Shown here: positions 10,901 through 22,790 of the stretch, piece by piece
Layout of the letters: each line of letters starts with the position of its first letter
How positions within the stretch are numbered: the first letter of the stretch is position 1
Assembly (NCBI GenBank): GCA_037974665.1
Contig: CM075767.1
Span: 6,659,501-6,723,500 of the forward strand
Source: Ehretia macrophylla
Lineage: Eukaryota > Streptophyta > Magnoliopsida > Boraginales > Ehretiaceae
Length of the DNA stretch: 64,000 nt
Direction: 5' to 3'
Made by a program: the position numbers and the translations under genes
The notes under the pieces: generated by a model
Seen by the model: only the letters and a program-made list of their open reading frames with translations
The model's database searches: none
Told to the model about the DNA's origin: nothing

Positions 10901-11180
10901 TCATTAATTCATTTTCATACTTTTATATCTTAAATATGTATAACTTTATACCATTAAGTAAACCTTATAATATATTTTCAATCAAAACAAAATAGATGTT
11001 GAACAAATTTCTAATGTATTTGTTATTATTAATTTTTATATTTAAAATCAACCTAACATTTTATGAACATAGATACTTCGTAGCCCTTTCGTGGCCATTA
11101 GCGACTAAAGAGCGACCAAACTTTTACGTTTTGTCGTCGTTTGGTGGCCAATGGCCGCCACGGGGCTACTAACTATCATT
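7978..11180. repeat. Tandem array of ~516-bp units (eight copies)
   Basis: Units start with ttcgtcgccccttcgtagcc-type sequence near 7978, 8313, 8829, 9346, 9862, 10272, 10569 and 11087. Full spacings are 516-518 bp. Two units are shortened by internal deletions (spacings 410 and 297), and the interval 7978-8313 is also short. Each unit carries a GC-richer head with nested GGCGACCAAAGGGCGACC motifs and the pair TTTGGTGGCCAATGGCC, followed by an AT-rich body. Short ORFs in it are incidental. Confidence 0.9.
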
Positions 11181-11740
11181 CAAAATATAGAATTTAGTTG
11201 ATATAATTAATTCTTTTATTTTATAACTTTTTTACTTTTTTTGTAATTTCTTTTTGAAAAATTAAATGATATTTGTCGCGTATGGGTCACCCTTTTGCTA
11301 CCAAAGGGCGACCCTTATTTAGTTTATTTATTTAACTTTTTTTTCTCAATTTATTTTTTTAATAATTTTTACTTCTATAAATTTTTATGTTTTTTGGTCA
11401 CCATTTGGTCGCTAAATAGCGACCAAATGGATACCATATTTATATTTTTTCTATTTTATAATTTATTTTTGGTAATTAAGATACGAACAAAAATTAATGA
11501 TAACGGTGGCCAATGGCGACCAAAAACTAATTAATAAAAAATTATCTTTGTTTGTCGCTATTTCATCGCCATTTGGCTACCAAATGGCGACCATTTGTAA
11601 TTTTCCCATTAACATTTTTTTTCGCACATTTTAGCCACCAAACGGTGACGAAATATATTATTTCGTCTCCCTTTCGTCGCCATTCGTTGCAAATGGCTAC
11701 CAAACTTTTTTCGTCGCCATTTTTGGTAGCCTCAAGGCTG

Positions 11741-11753
11741 TTTTCTTGTAGTG
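11741..11753 (-). repeat. CACTA terminal inverted-repeat end
   Basis: The complement is cactacaagaaaa, the canonical plant CACTA terminus. CACTA elements make 3-bp target duplications. The three bases outside are gtc, and a gtc also lies at 7774-7776 next to the candidate left end, which is suggestive only because three bases match easily by chance. Confidence 0.7.
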
Positions 11754-11756
11754 GTC

Positions 11757-13375
11757 TTAGTTCATCTCTATTCTCATTTGATATAGACTTTTATATTATA
11801 TGATTTTTATGATTACTACTCATAATATCACGTGTTCTCTCAAATAACTTTATTCTTGTGCATTTTCACAAGGAAATATACATTTCTTAATTCTATATTG
11901 ACATGATAGTCAATCATCTCTCATGTATGCACAAAACTCATTTGTAGATCTATTGTTCACCTACTCAATGAAGAGTTATCATCAATTTTAGGTTTATTCT
12001 TGATTATTTTAAGAGTTGGAACTCCTATCTTAGCAAGATACCCCTATAATATAAATTATTCAAAAAGGTGGTCAATTTTTCCACATACGGTGTCTTTATT
12101 ATTTACTTATACGGTAGCTTGTCAAAATAGCCTTCCCCTCTCCCCCCAAGTTTTGAGATCGTGTCTAATTAATTGGACATCTCTTTTGTACTTAGCAATA
12201 ACACTTTGTTATGGTGAATAAGGAGCCACAATACCATATTTATATTAGTATTTCTTAAAAGAAGATACATATTTTGCTCTCTTATTACCACCTCATATTT
12301 TTGTATAGTTCAAGTACTTTCAAAATCTCATACTAGTTTTTAGTAAATAAATTACAAACTCTTTGTGCAAATACAGACAAAAATAACAAAATACTTTTCC
12401 ACTAATTTATACAACCTTTAAATCACAAATATCATTGTAAATAAATTCTTTGAGGTTTTTAAACTTCTCAATAAGTTTCAATTCCATTGATTCTTTCAAT
12501 ACTCAGCTATGCATATAATCAAGATCCCTTTATCCTAATTTATCTTGCCATAAATTAGGAGACTTCAATTTGAAGAAAAATTCATTGTCACACTGGCAAT
12601 TAGTACAATGATCATCTAATTTAAGTAGACCATCACACTAGTACCTTTGCCCATGTACATCTCATATGTACATAATTACATATACGAAAAAGACTGACAA
12701 ATAAATAGCATCTTATACCAAAATTAATTAAATAAATTCCATGCAATAATGGTATCTATCAAATATGTGCTCACAAGAGAAAATCCACACAATATACGTA
12801 TATATGTATATATCATAATCTCATTTATGATTCATCTTCATATTTCATGAGAAAAAAAGCTCCCAAAATTAGATACACACCAATTTTTGCTCTTTCCAAT
12901 TTTGGCTTAAAAACCAATTATTAGCAAAAATAAAGAATGAGGTTAAATACCATCTCAATCGCTAACCACAAAAAAAAGAGCAATAAGAAATTCCATTTTA
13001 CATCTCAACAGGCAATTTCCATTATATAGTGCAAAACTATAGAACACATATTCTGATACCATATCACAAAAGATTTAGTTTGCACTAGACCATACATATG
13101 CACTATCATTATGGAAACATAATCCAAGAAATGAGGAATTTGAAATGAAAACAATTCATCAAGTGTGGCAAAAAATCATTTAAAAGATTAAGTTGTAATT
13201 TAGCGCCTTCAAGTAGCAATTAGAATTTTTCCAGATCAATCGAACTAAAATCATTATATAATGAAAAACTATAAACACATATTTTACATTTTCACTATTT
13301 AAATAATTACTATTTTCATACATAGAAATTGCTTCACATTGATAATATTTTATTTTAAAATTTCAATTATGATCA
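11757..13375. other. AT-rich intergenic sequence
   Basis: I find no gene, clean repeat boundary or RNA gene here. Scattered fragments such as ctgataccatatcac (~13054-13068) look like the edges of old retrotransposon sequence, but nothing is diagnostic. Confidence 0.5.
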
Positions 13376-16300
13376 AAATATAATTTATGTTATTTAGTTT
13401 AAATGAATATCCACGAAAAAAATATCTTATTCTAAACCTACTTATCATTCACCTAATAAAATATAGTGTTCTTATGTAGACAATGAAACCTACAACTAGC
13501 CGCTTGTGAAATCAAAAGATAAGATTGAGTTTGAAAGTTTTTAACATCAGGTGGCGCTGACCAAAAGGACCTCTAACGCTCAAGTGAGAGATCTAGAATA
13601 GTTTGAAATAAATTAAAAGTAAATTAGGTGGATATGGGACAATGATGGATCAATATGACTGTTTGGTTGATATACGCAAGACAAACATTTGAGATTAATA
13701 CTTGAAATCGTTTCTTCTAAAGACTGATTGGTGGATTCCATGCACAAGCCATTATAACGTCCATCCCTCCTTTCCACTTTTCCCTTTCTTTTTTCTTTGC
13801 TATAATAGACAGTTAATGTATCAAGTCATTTAGGCTAGGTTGGTTGTGGCTTAGACCATATGGCATAGGCCATGAGACATATGGCCACTTCAGTTGTACA
13901 CTTTAGAATTTGTCAAGAACATGATTGATGATAACATCAATGAACATTAAGATTACAGGCTATGGTTCAAAACAAAATGCTCCTACCACTTTGTATATCT
14001 AATTTAAAATGGAGGGATTATCACGCAAACTAGATGATACTAATGTTCTGTGTCATCATATTAATTAAGGGAGTAAACTACTTCTTTGATGATAAAATTC
14101 TATATCATAAAAGAAACATTTTTCATATAAGAAAATACAAGTATTACACAAAATGTCTGAAGAACTTTTAATGTTGTGAATATTACTAATATTCAAGTTG
14201 GGTGTTACATCACAAATATCATATGGTCAATAAGCATACATTATTGGCCTTTATTTTCCAAAAAAAAATTCCAACACCTTATTCTGAAATCTAAGTCTTC
14301 TATGCTTATTTGGTGAGTTCCATAATGAATAGTGCAAAAACATGACAAACAACTTCAAACTTTGAAAATCCAGCTCTTCTTGCCAAGGTCTTGAACTCTT
14401 CTTCAGTCCTTTCCTTCCCACCATGCATGGTGAACATGAGACTGTCTAAATGGCTCGCACACTTTCCGTCATTATCAATCCGAGGGACCTTTGGCAGAAT
14501 ACAATCCACGATGATCACCTTCCCATTGGCTGGCAGCGCTTTAAAGCAGTTTTTCAAGAGCTTCACGCATTTGTCATCACTCCAATTGTGCAATACACTC
14601 TGTCGTTGATCAGTTTTATATAAATTGTAGTTAGGTATCATCAAAAGCTAAATGTGTTGAAGCTTTAAGTTTGTAGAAGTCTTACTTTCATCACAATTCC
14701 TTCTCCTCGTGGAACTTCAAGGAACATATCTCCTCCAATGTGTTTGATACCTACTATAGTAAATCTTCTATCTATTAGATATTATAACCCAAGTTATTAG
14801 TGTTATAGGCATAAGAAATAACTACTTGAACCCTCTTTTCTATTGGCGCAAAATAATTAACCCAAATTATTTCTTATACCCACATCACTCACTTATAAAT
14901 CACTCACAAACACTATATTACACCGATGTGGAGTATTATACAATTGTACTTACAATACTTTCTAAAAAGATGTTTTACACTCTAGGAATGAATTCCCGAA
15001 TCTCTCGCCCTTAAAGCTAGAATCATATCACAAGACCAAATGCGCAGTGGCCAGTTAAAAGATTATAAGCTCTTGCAAAATTCTAACGTCATCTGATCCA
15101 TCAACCATTAAGGGCTAAAAATGAATATTATTATAATCTAGTGGGTCGTATCCAACAAAACAATATTGTTGTTATAATTTTTCATTAACAGTAATTTTTG
15201 ATCCGTGAGGGAAAGGAAAGAGAAATTATTTTATAATTTGTTATTTAGATCAAAAAAGTAAAGGAAAGGATAATTTCCAATGAAAAGTTAGTTAAGCATT
15301 GTATGATTATTTTTTGGACTGAACAAGGAAAGGAAATGATAATTTTAAAAGGAATAAACTTCATTTTCTTATTTATTACTTTGTTAAGAATATAGTTGAA
15401 ATTATATAAAGTACTAGAAAGAATTAAGAACCTTTCAATCGTGGAACTTTCTTTTTCATTTCTAAAATTTCAAATCGTGGGATTGGATAATCTTCTCCTA
15501 AAAGCTTATGATGAGATTTTTCAAACTATCAATTTTTTTTCCCTCGTCCATAAGTGAATCCAAACAGAGGGAAGAATTCTTCAATTCTTCCTCGATACAT
15601 AGTGTTATTTTTTTGTAGGTCTTTGCGAGGTCAGAGCATTGAGAAAATGTGACAAAAGGTTGTCGTGAGTGTTCTATTGTGACAGTATGTATTCTATTAT
15701 AAAAAAATGTAGCATCTTTAGGAGGGGAAAGAATATGTCCCATAATCATATTTTCTGTTACCTTTATGAATGGATGCTACTAAATGAAGAATATGGATTT
15801 CTGAATTACAATTATAAACATTGTTAAATCAATCTTGAAGTTTTGGATAAAAACTATTCCTCAAATTGCAAAGGAAAAGAAAGCTTCAAGGGTTTTAGGG
15901 TCATTCACATGGTAAAAACATTTATTTGTAGTATTTTGCACTTTCTTCTTTAACATTAATTACCTAGGTGAATAGTCAAGAAATCATTTGCAATTTTTTC
16001 ATTGAAAACTTTTCTTTACATGTTAGTTGTACTCACTGTAATCAGAATCGTACGATTCGATACGATTCACTAAAAAAATGATACGAATCGAATAGGAGAA
16101 TCGTGAATTGACGTGAATCGCAAGTGAATCGGTACCGAATCGTGTGAATCGTTAGTAAATCGTTAGTGAATCATACGATTTACTGAATCGTTCGCGATTA
16201 GGGTCAATTTTTTTTTTTTTTTTTAAAGTCCAAAATATTTCAAAGTAGCTAACAAAATAAGCCAACTTTAGTAAAAAAATGGGACACAAAACTCGTAACT

Positions 16301-18060
16301 GATTGGACCACGTGTGTTTACAACAACTTTTGAGCACTAGTTTGGACACTTGTCAAATGTGATATTGTTCCGACCAAAAAAAATAGTGTGATATTGTGAT
16401 GCAGAAATTGTTTGGGCTACTAGGAACAAGTGAAGTAGTGAACAATCTAGAAAAGTAACAAAAATATATATTAATATTAATTCAAATAAAGAATCTCAAC
16501 TAAAAACTGTTAATAGAAACATAATATGTCAAATATCAACTAGTTTCAAATTTGTGACTGAATCGGTACGATTCACAATTCGATTCGATTCACGATTCAA
16601 AAAAATGACATTTCGATTCACGATACGATTTACGATTCGATAACTATGGTTGTACTATATACTGAAAAGCTAAACATAACTCTTTTCTAGTAAAAATATT
16701 TCTCTTCTTTTTACCAAAGACGAATCAACAATTATAATCAAAACAAAACCCAAATGTTAGCCTCTAAAAAACAAATCGAAAGAAAAATTGATTCTCTATG
16801 TGAAGAAGTTTTGCCTCTGGCCAGCAGTTCCTAGGCCCGTTTCAGTAGATTGACTAGTCAGTGATTTTCGAAAAGCACCATCAGAAGATTCAAATATCCT
16901 ATGCGAAAACAGTTTTCGCAATAGCTAAATTCTCAAGTTCTGATTCACTTGCACCTTAACTTACAAATGAAAATTTTGTTTTCTGCAACTCATAAGGCGT
17001 AAATATTATTGGGAATTTTTTTATTCGTAATAAATGGAGTTATATCACCGCAGAAGAAATAAAAGAAAAGAAGAAGTTAACAACATTACCTTCATAATAT
17101 GGTGCAGTATCTATGACATTGGGCAAGTCAAAGTTAATGCCTGTAATAGAAGGATACTCTGAGATGATCCTATTGAGGGTGGCACCATGACCACCACCAA
17201 CATCAACTATTGAACGAAAGCCTTCAAAACCTTTGTATTTGCGGAGCAACCTTTTCACCATCGCGGTTGAGTAACCGATCATTGACATGTTGAAAAGCTC
17301 GCCGAGCTCTGGATCTGTTCTACCTAACTCATACAATGACATACTATTAACATTTTCAATAGGAACGCCACCTCCTAGGACTGCATCTTTTATGTTGCAC
17401 CTGGTTGTTAGCATAACAAATTGTGAACTCCAGAGAAGTATAATTGCAGAAATATGGCATGTATGACGTGTCACATTGGTAGTTTTTGAATTTTGAGTTA
17501 GTAGAGGCAATTGTATGAAAATTCTTAAAACAGTCCGGGATCTAGACACTTGGGGTGCACCTCACGTGATGTGGAACCTATTTGTATGTAAATGGGCTGA
17601 TTGTTAGTTCGGATTGACCAAAAAATTACTCGAAAATTGTATTCTACTAATAGACTGTAATTACCTTGTCCTGTAGTCATATCATTTCTCTTTCTATAAT
17701 AACTGTATTTGCTATATATTACTTTACTATTGTTATGACTATAATTATTATTATGTTTTATGTTCCTCACGTTATACTTTATCCTTGTTTTATTGTAAGA
17801 ATTCATCTAGTAAATATAAAACATTTCATTTTTGTAGCTAGTAATATATCTACTATAAAGAGAAACGTGAAACATTGCCGGAATGATATCTAGCAATGTT
17901 TATTATTACTATTCTACTTTTTATAACCACCACAAGTGATATTTCTAGTATTATTATTCATATCAAAAGGATTAGCCTTTCGGAAGAAAACTACAAGTCT
18001 ACATACCAAGCCGCGATAATTTTTTGGTGGAAAAGGAGGGCATGAGTTTGAGCGAATGAG
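13376..18060. repeat. Segmental duplication block, copy 1 (contains the intact OMT gene)
   Basis: The block aligns collinearly with 22910-27044: the same 3' flank (for example the stretch around 13440-13500), the same exons, and homologous introns and spacers with indels. The differences are mostly insertions (the MITE at 16034-16648 here, the MITE at 25553-26063 in the other copy) and small deletions. This is a tandem duplication in direct orientation ~9.5 kb apart. Confidence 0.85.
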
Positions 18061-18422
18061 AATCCAGTTTCGTCTTTAACATAGAACGTGCCAGCGGCTG
18101 ATAGTCCGTAAAGCCTCTCAGCCTGCCCATCTGCAAGGATATTTGTAGAACAAGTTACCATTGAGTGAGCAGCAAGTAATTGCAGCAGACGATCGACCGC
18201 TGAGGACGCATCAGGATTGTTGGTTGGGAGGTTGGAAACAATCTCTCTGGGTGAGATACAAGCACCATGGCCTTCTCTGGCAATGATATCGAATAGGCCA
18301 AGTTCATTAGCAGCATGCAAAACAAATGGGAGGGCAAAAGAGGTTGATACTGTCATTGCATGAAGGCCTGCTTCATCCTCCTCCTCAAGCTCATGTTTTG
18401 TTCCCTTCTCTAAAGAACTCAT
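14306..18422 (-). CDS. COMT-like O-methyltransferase, intact four-exon gene
   Basis: This is a class II (COMT-type) S-adenosylmethionine-dependent O-methyltransferase, expected to methylate a phenolic hydroxyl in the cytosol. Exons on the minus strand are 18422-18007, 17400-17090, 14750-14686 and 14599-14306. All introns are GT-AG and phases match, giving a predicted 361 aa, the usual family length. The N-terminal dimerisation domain (TSFALPFVLHAANELGLFDI) is followed by the SAM motif VDVGGGHG (~residues 204-211), [14 protein letters not shown], the catalytic LHNWSDD (His ~268) and GGKER (Glu ~327). The residue matching the second catalytic Glu of alfalfa COMT (E297) is Asp (~296). The usual HGTDPRF-type substrate motif reads GRTDPEL, so the substrate may not be caffeate. 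Intron 2 is 2.3 kb and carries a MITE. Two broken relatives lie downstream. No frameshift or stop is seen. Confidence 0.88.
16034..16648. mobile_element. hAT-type MITE in OMT intron 2
   Basis: A 615-bp insertion absent from the homologous intron of the duplicate (compare ~25500). It is flanked by the 8-bp direct repeat gttgtact at 16026-16033 and 16649-16656. The ends are imperfect inverted repeats starting CACTGTAATC / CATAGTTATC, and the body is rich in GAATCGTA/ACGATTC motifs. The 8-bp duplication and CA..TG ends point to the hAT superfamily. No ORF of note. Confidence 0.85.
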
Positions 18423-18466
18423 TGTTTCGTCTTTTAGTTGAAGCTAAGAGGTCTTTTGGCGACACC

Positions 18467-18477
18467 ATATATATATA
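18467..18477 (-). promoter_or_regulatory. Putative TATA box of the OMT gene
   Basis: A run of alternating TA 45-55 bases upstream of the ATG at 18422. The third OMT locus has a TATA-like tract at the same distance from its ATG (36710-36716). This spacing would imply a very short 5' leader. Position and conservation support it; there is no direct evidence of use. Confidence 0.5.
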
Positions 18478-18479
18478 CA

Positions 18480-18632
18480 TAGTTTAGAATAGGGCCATAA
18501 ACGACATTCAACTGTAATTTTGCATGCTGGTTTAAAAAAGGTTTAGAATAGGGCCATAAATTATATGACGTAACTGAGAGTGGCCGCCGTGTACCACTCT
18601 AACGTTACTGAGAGTGGCCGTGCACCACTCTC
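18480..18632 (-). repeat. Duplicated promoter motifs and small palindromes upstream of the OMT gene
   Basis: The motif ttagaatagggccataaa occurs at about 18483-18500 and again at 18543-18560. Two inverted repeats, gagagtgg...ccactct(c), follow at 18576-18600 and 18610-18632. Each could form a short hairpin or a dimeric protein-binding site 155-210 bases upstream of the ATG. Function unknown. Confidence 0.5.
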
Positions 18633-18639
18633 ATGTGAT

Positions 18640-19159
18640 AGTTTGGTGGAAAACTAGTCTCTTTGACTAAAAACTAGTTGATTCAAATCTCTTCTGGCCT
18701 CTTACAATATGTTTGCGAAAGAGGGGCAAAAAGAAAAAAAAAAAAAAAATGAAGACAATAAGGAGTACAAAACTGCTCCAGAGATAATAATTTTTCATGT
18801 TATATATATCTATTTTTGATTTTTATAGAATTTCATCACAAAAAGTGGATACTGCTCTAACTGCTCTTTCCATTTTTGAAATGGAATATGTACGTCTCAG
18901 ATTTTGTTAAGAATAATATTAGACGTTACTTTTTTTTTATTACCCAATTATCACCTCTTAACTGGCATGCCAACTAGATAGATTTACTTTTATTAATTCT
19001 CTCTCCAATCTTATTAATTTTAGGGTAAAGGTTCTAAATAATCCATTATCTTTGGTTTAATTGATACTTTTATCTATTATTTTTTTAAATGAACCTTTTA
19101 GTCCATTATGTTTAACAATATTAACGTCGTTAGTTCAACTCGTCTTTTTTATCTAATTT
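18640..19159. other. Intergenic sequence upstream of the OMT gene
   Basis: AT-rich, with poly-A and poly-T runs. From ~19020 it takes on the pattern of a non-autonomous transposon terminus (tccattatctttggttt..., agtccattatgtttaac). No gene seen. Confidence 0.4.
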
Positions 19160-19545
19160 TTAATGTTAAAAAGGGTGACGTCTAACATTGTTATTTTGTT
19201 AAAGAGTATTTACTTAGCATGTTCTAGGCTTATGTAATGTTGGCTTTTTACCTTCGTGGCTACTACCAACACTTTTTTTTTTTTTTTTTTGCTATTTTTA
19301 GCACAATTTTAATTTTTGATATCTTCGTACTCATAGCCATTATCAATGTTCATAGTACTCCTTTATGTTACGGCAAAATTATTGTTGACAAAGCCTCCCG
19401 TAAAAGTCTTTTCGTTAAGGTCAACTTTGTAGCTACATTGATTACTTACCCGATGAAATTATATTTGTGCTACGCCGCCTTGAGGCCGAGGCCCGCCCTA
19501 GTGTTATTAAATGTTCTTCACTTCCTACAAGCCGAGGCACTTAAA
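19160..19545 (+). repeat. Dispersed repeat, copy 1
   Basis: Aligns with 21296-21612 plus 22755-22790, the second copy being split by a transposon. Small deletions separate the copies. The open frame at 19237-19593 is interrupted in the second copy and looks incidental. Family not recognised. Confidence 0.75.
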
Positions 19546-19565
19546 GGAAGCGGCAAATTCTTGGC

Positions 19566-20641
19566 AGGTTTAAAATTATATGTGGAGATATAATCTTAAC
19601 GAATAAATTTTTTCCATATATTTCAATATTAGTGACATCATTTTTTATTACCTAAAAAACTGAATAAGATAACTATGGTTAGATATAATTAATAAAATAT
19701 TTTAAATAACCCACATCATTAATTTCAAACCAATAGAAAAAAAGAAGCTTTACATGAAACTTCTTGTTGGTTCATCTTTCCTCTCAGCTGCAAACCAACG
19801 ATTTTTCAGATGGGTGATAAAGAAGTTAAAAGTGAGTTATAATGCTAGAAGTAAAATAACAACAGATACAACAGCCATGGCCACGGATAATGCAGAAGGA
19901 TATCTTAATGAATTTGCAACCGCTAACGACGAAGTTAAGATCCTCATAACATTGAGTCAAAGACAGAAATCATCACCTAAATATATTTTCTCTTTCAACA
20001 ACTGATACATATGAATTTTTGCAAGAGAATAAGATTGAAGGATAAAAACACATAGATCTTCAGGTACACGTGCAAGCGGGATATACAAAGCTACCTATGG
20101 TGCTCTTGCTGGGTGATCCTTGGTTGAGAAAATTTGTCGCCACACGCTCTGAAGCTTTGGGTGGAGCGGCATGGCTTTCATTCTAGCATGTATTCTACCT
20201 ATATTAATGCCAGATACTGTAAATATTTTATTGCTAGTTAGAGATATAAGCAAATCTAGCTTCATATGCAAATGTTGCAAGAGAATTTGGTACAGAAATA
20301 TTCCACATATCAAACTTCAATTAATATTCTTAACTTCAATTAACTCTGTTATGTGTCTAAGTAGTTTTCTCGCTGTTTCAACCTTCAACAGCCATATGAA
20401 AATAATCGTTTGTTTTCAGCTGAGAGAAGATGAAACAACAAGAAGTTTCATGTAAAGCTTCTTTCTTTCTATTGGTTAGAAATTAATGATGTGAATTAGT
20501 TAAAATATTTTATTAATTATATCTAGCCATAGTTATCCTATTCAGCTTTTTGGGTAATAAAAAATGATGTCACTGATATTGAAATATGTGGCAAAAATTT
20601 ATTGGTCAAGACCATGTCCCTATATATAGTTTTAAACCAGC
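19566..20641. mobile_element. Foldback element with ~250-bp inverted arms
   Basis: The left arm (about 19566-19815) and right arm (about 20392-20641) are imperfect reverse complements through their length (for example gacatcattttttatt and catgaaacttcttgttg inward of it). The loop is ~575 bp. Long terminal inverted repeats of this size are typical of MULE-type or other foldback DNA elements. I could not define a target-site duplication. The short frames at 19754-20005 and 20171-20455 cross arm and loop and have no recognisable domain. Confidence 0.75.
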
Positions 20642-21295
20642 TAAGTGTTGGAAAACATACATGATAATTAAAATTTTAATTACGCAGCAGAAAATAATCA
20701 TGTATCCGTTCATAGTTAATTACGCACATCTAATATCAGATAATAATTTAATCTAATTAAATTAAATCTGTAATAGTTTAGAATTACATTTTAAAGCGTA
20801 AATCGATGTAGAATCTAAATCAAGCTCCCCACATGTGAAGCCTCCAAGATTTTCCTTCTATTCCAATTGCCAAGGGTCATGCTTCTTTATTTTTTCAAAA
20901 GAAAAAACAATTTGCTTTCAACTCACAGATACATAAATGAAAAAATTATAAACAAAACTTTTTATATATAATAAAAATATTAGAGATGATTCAAGTTGTG
21001 GCAGTGCTAGTTTGTTGTCCAGTTATATGTATGTGTATGCATGTATGTTGAAAAAAAAAATGTATCATCAAATGCTCAATATGATAGTAAACCTGTAAGG
21101 TTAAACGAAAGAGAGAGATAAGAGGAAAGGAAATTGACGAAGGAAAGAGAAAAAAAAAATAAGAGGGAGAAAAATTAATAAAAGGATAGAGAAAAATTAA
21201 ATGAAATTAATAATATTGGAGAAATAATAAAAATAAATCTATTTAGTTGATATGATAATTAAACATATTAATTAAGAACTAATAATTAAATTAAA
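20642..21295. other. Intergenic, purine-rich
   Basis: AT-rich sequence with a long purine-rich stretch around 21105-21200 (GA/GGA/AAA). No gene or RNA feature seen. Confidence 0.5.
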
Positions 21296-22790
21296 AAAAA
21301 ATGACGTTTAACATTATCTTTTTGTTAAAGAGTATTTGCTTAGCCTGTACCAGACTAATGTAATGCTAGTTTTTATCTCCGCGGCTACTACCAACTTTTT
21401 TTTGGCTATTGTTAGCACAATTTTAATTTTTGATATCTTTGTACTCATAGCCATTATCAATGTTCCTAGTACTCCTTTATGTTACGATTAAATTATTGTT
21501 GACAAAGCCTCCCGTAAAGGTTAACATTGTAGCTACATTGACACTTACCCGATGAAATTGTATCTGTGCTAGGCCGCCTTGAGGCCGAGGCCTGCCCTAG
21601 TGATATTAAATGGAAAAAAGATATGCACATCCCTAACTTTCTTGCTTTAAATCAAATAGGTCCCTGAGTTATTTTTTTTCTCCTCTTAAGTCCCTCCATC
21701 AGGTAGATGTTAGTCAAATTTAACAAAAAAGGCATTGACTATGCAAAAAGATGGGAAAGAGTAAGACATTTTTTTTTTCTTTTTTCACATTGGCAACATG
21801 GCACATCAATGAATCTCAAAAAATTAAATTGAAATGGAAAAATTATCCCAGCTTTATGTGCAGCAACCAAGTTTGCTTCAAATGATTGCCAAAAAAATAG
21901 AAAGAATTAAGAATTAAAAATCAGATTTTTATTTTTTGGTGAACGAAGTGATAGTCAATTGTTAAAAGATTATATCTTAATTTTGATATTATTTTTTTTG
22001 CCCAATAAAAATATTAGCATCATATGCTTTATCTATAAAATAAATTTTTTACTATTAAATTATCCCTAAAAATTGCAATAAGATAAGATGAAGGCCCTTA
22101 GAAAGCAAATTTAATAGATCAAATCACTTATTAGCTTCACAAGGCTATTAAAAAAATGTTGCATATTTGTCTAAGTTTACCAAATACGAATATAACTAGG
22201 ATGCAAAATTGCACAAGAAAATGTAAGATCAAGACATAAATTGAACATTTAGCCTCTATTATGCCAATAATAAAACCATCCGTATTCACATGGTCAAAAA
22301 GTCATACATATCTATAATGTTGCATGTTTAATTGTTTTTGTCTAGAAAAATTTAATCTAAATCTTATAGACTAATATAATACAAAAAAGCATACCACAAA
22401 TTTGTTAAATTTGTCTTCCTCTGTTCCTCGCGAGATTTGTCCACAAGTTTGTCTTACACTGATCATCATCCAAGAACATATATAAAATTCAGCCATGATT
22501 TCAAAGAGAAGGGCTGAAATTTCAACAAAAAAAGAAAAAAGAAAAAAGTATTCACTTAGGCAAAAAAGTGGTAAACTTATTTTTTTTTTCTTTTTGTTAT
22601 AAGTAAAATATCTGAAATATCCTTTATTAGTTAAGTTTGACTAACATTTGACTAACATAAGGACTTGGTAAAGGAAAAAAAAAAACTCAGGGACCTAAAT
22701 GATCCAAGATAAAAAAACTTGGGGACCTAGATGTCTTTATCTTGTTATTAAATGCTCTTCACCTCCTACAAGCTGAGGCCTGCACCTTGA
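21296..22790 (+). repeat. Dispersed repeat, copy 2, split by a MULE-type insertion
   Basis: The halves 21296-21612 and 22755-22790 together match 19160-19545. The break coincides exactly with the 9-bp duplication tattaaatg flanking the inserted element. Confidence 0.8.
21613..22745. mobile_element. MULE-type non-autonomous transposon, 1.13 kb
   Basis: The element is flanked by perfect 9-bp direct repeats tattaaatg (21604-21612 and 22746-22754). The termini are imperfect inverted repeats sharing ataggtccctgagtt-type sequence ~45-60 bases in (left 21652-21668, right ~22685-22700). The 9-bp duplication is the hallmark of Mutator-like elements. The interior is AT-rich without a transposase. The uninterrupted copy at 19160-19545 serves as the empty site. 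Confidence 0.85.

Larger units (their letters stand above)
7774..11753. mobile_element. Non-autonomous CACTA-type DNA transposon
   Basis: The right end (11741-11753) reads ttttcttgtagtg, the complement of the CACTACAAGAAAA terminus of plant CACTA (En/Spm) elements. The adjacent 11.0-11.75 kb is filled with short subterminal motifs of the type GGCGACCAAA / TTTCGTCGCC in both orientations, as is usual for this superfamily. No transposase ORF is present. The left end is uncertain: a candidate lies near 7774-7777, next to an 18-bp imperfect palindrome ending in ccccctgtttttagtaa, but no clean CACTA terminus is visible there. The body is a tandem array. I am confident of the right end and only moderately sure of the left. 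Confidence 0.65.

Noticed and set aside
11820-12240. Possible degraded copia integrase on the minus strand
   Set aside because: A few suggestive words only. No domain motif could be followed in any frame.
20171-20455. 94-codon plus-strand frame in the foldback element
   Set aside because: Crosses the loop-arm border and has no domain. Expected by chance.
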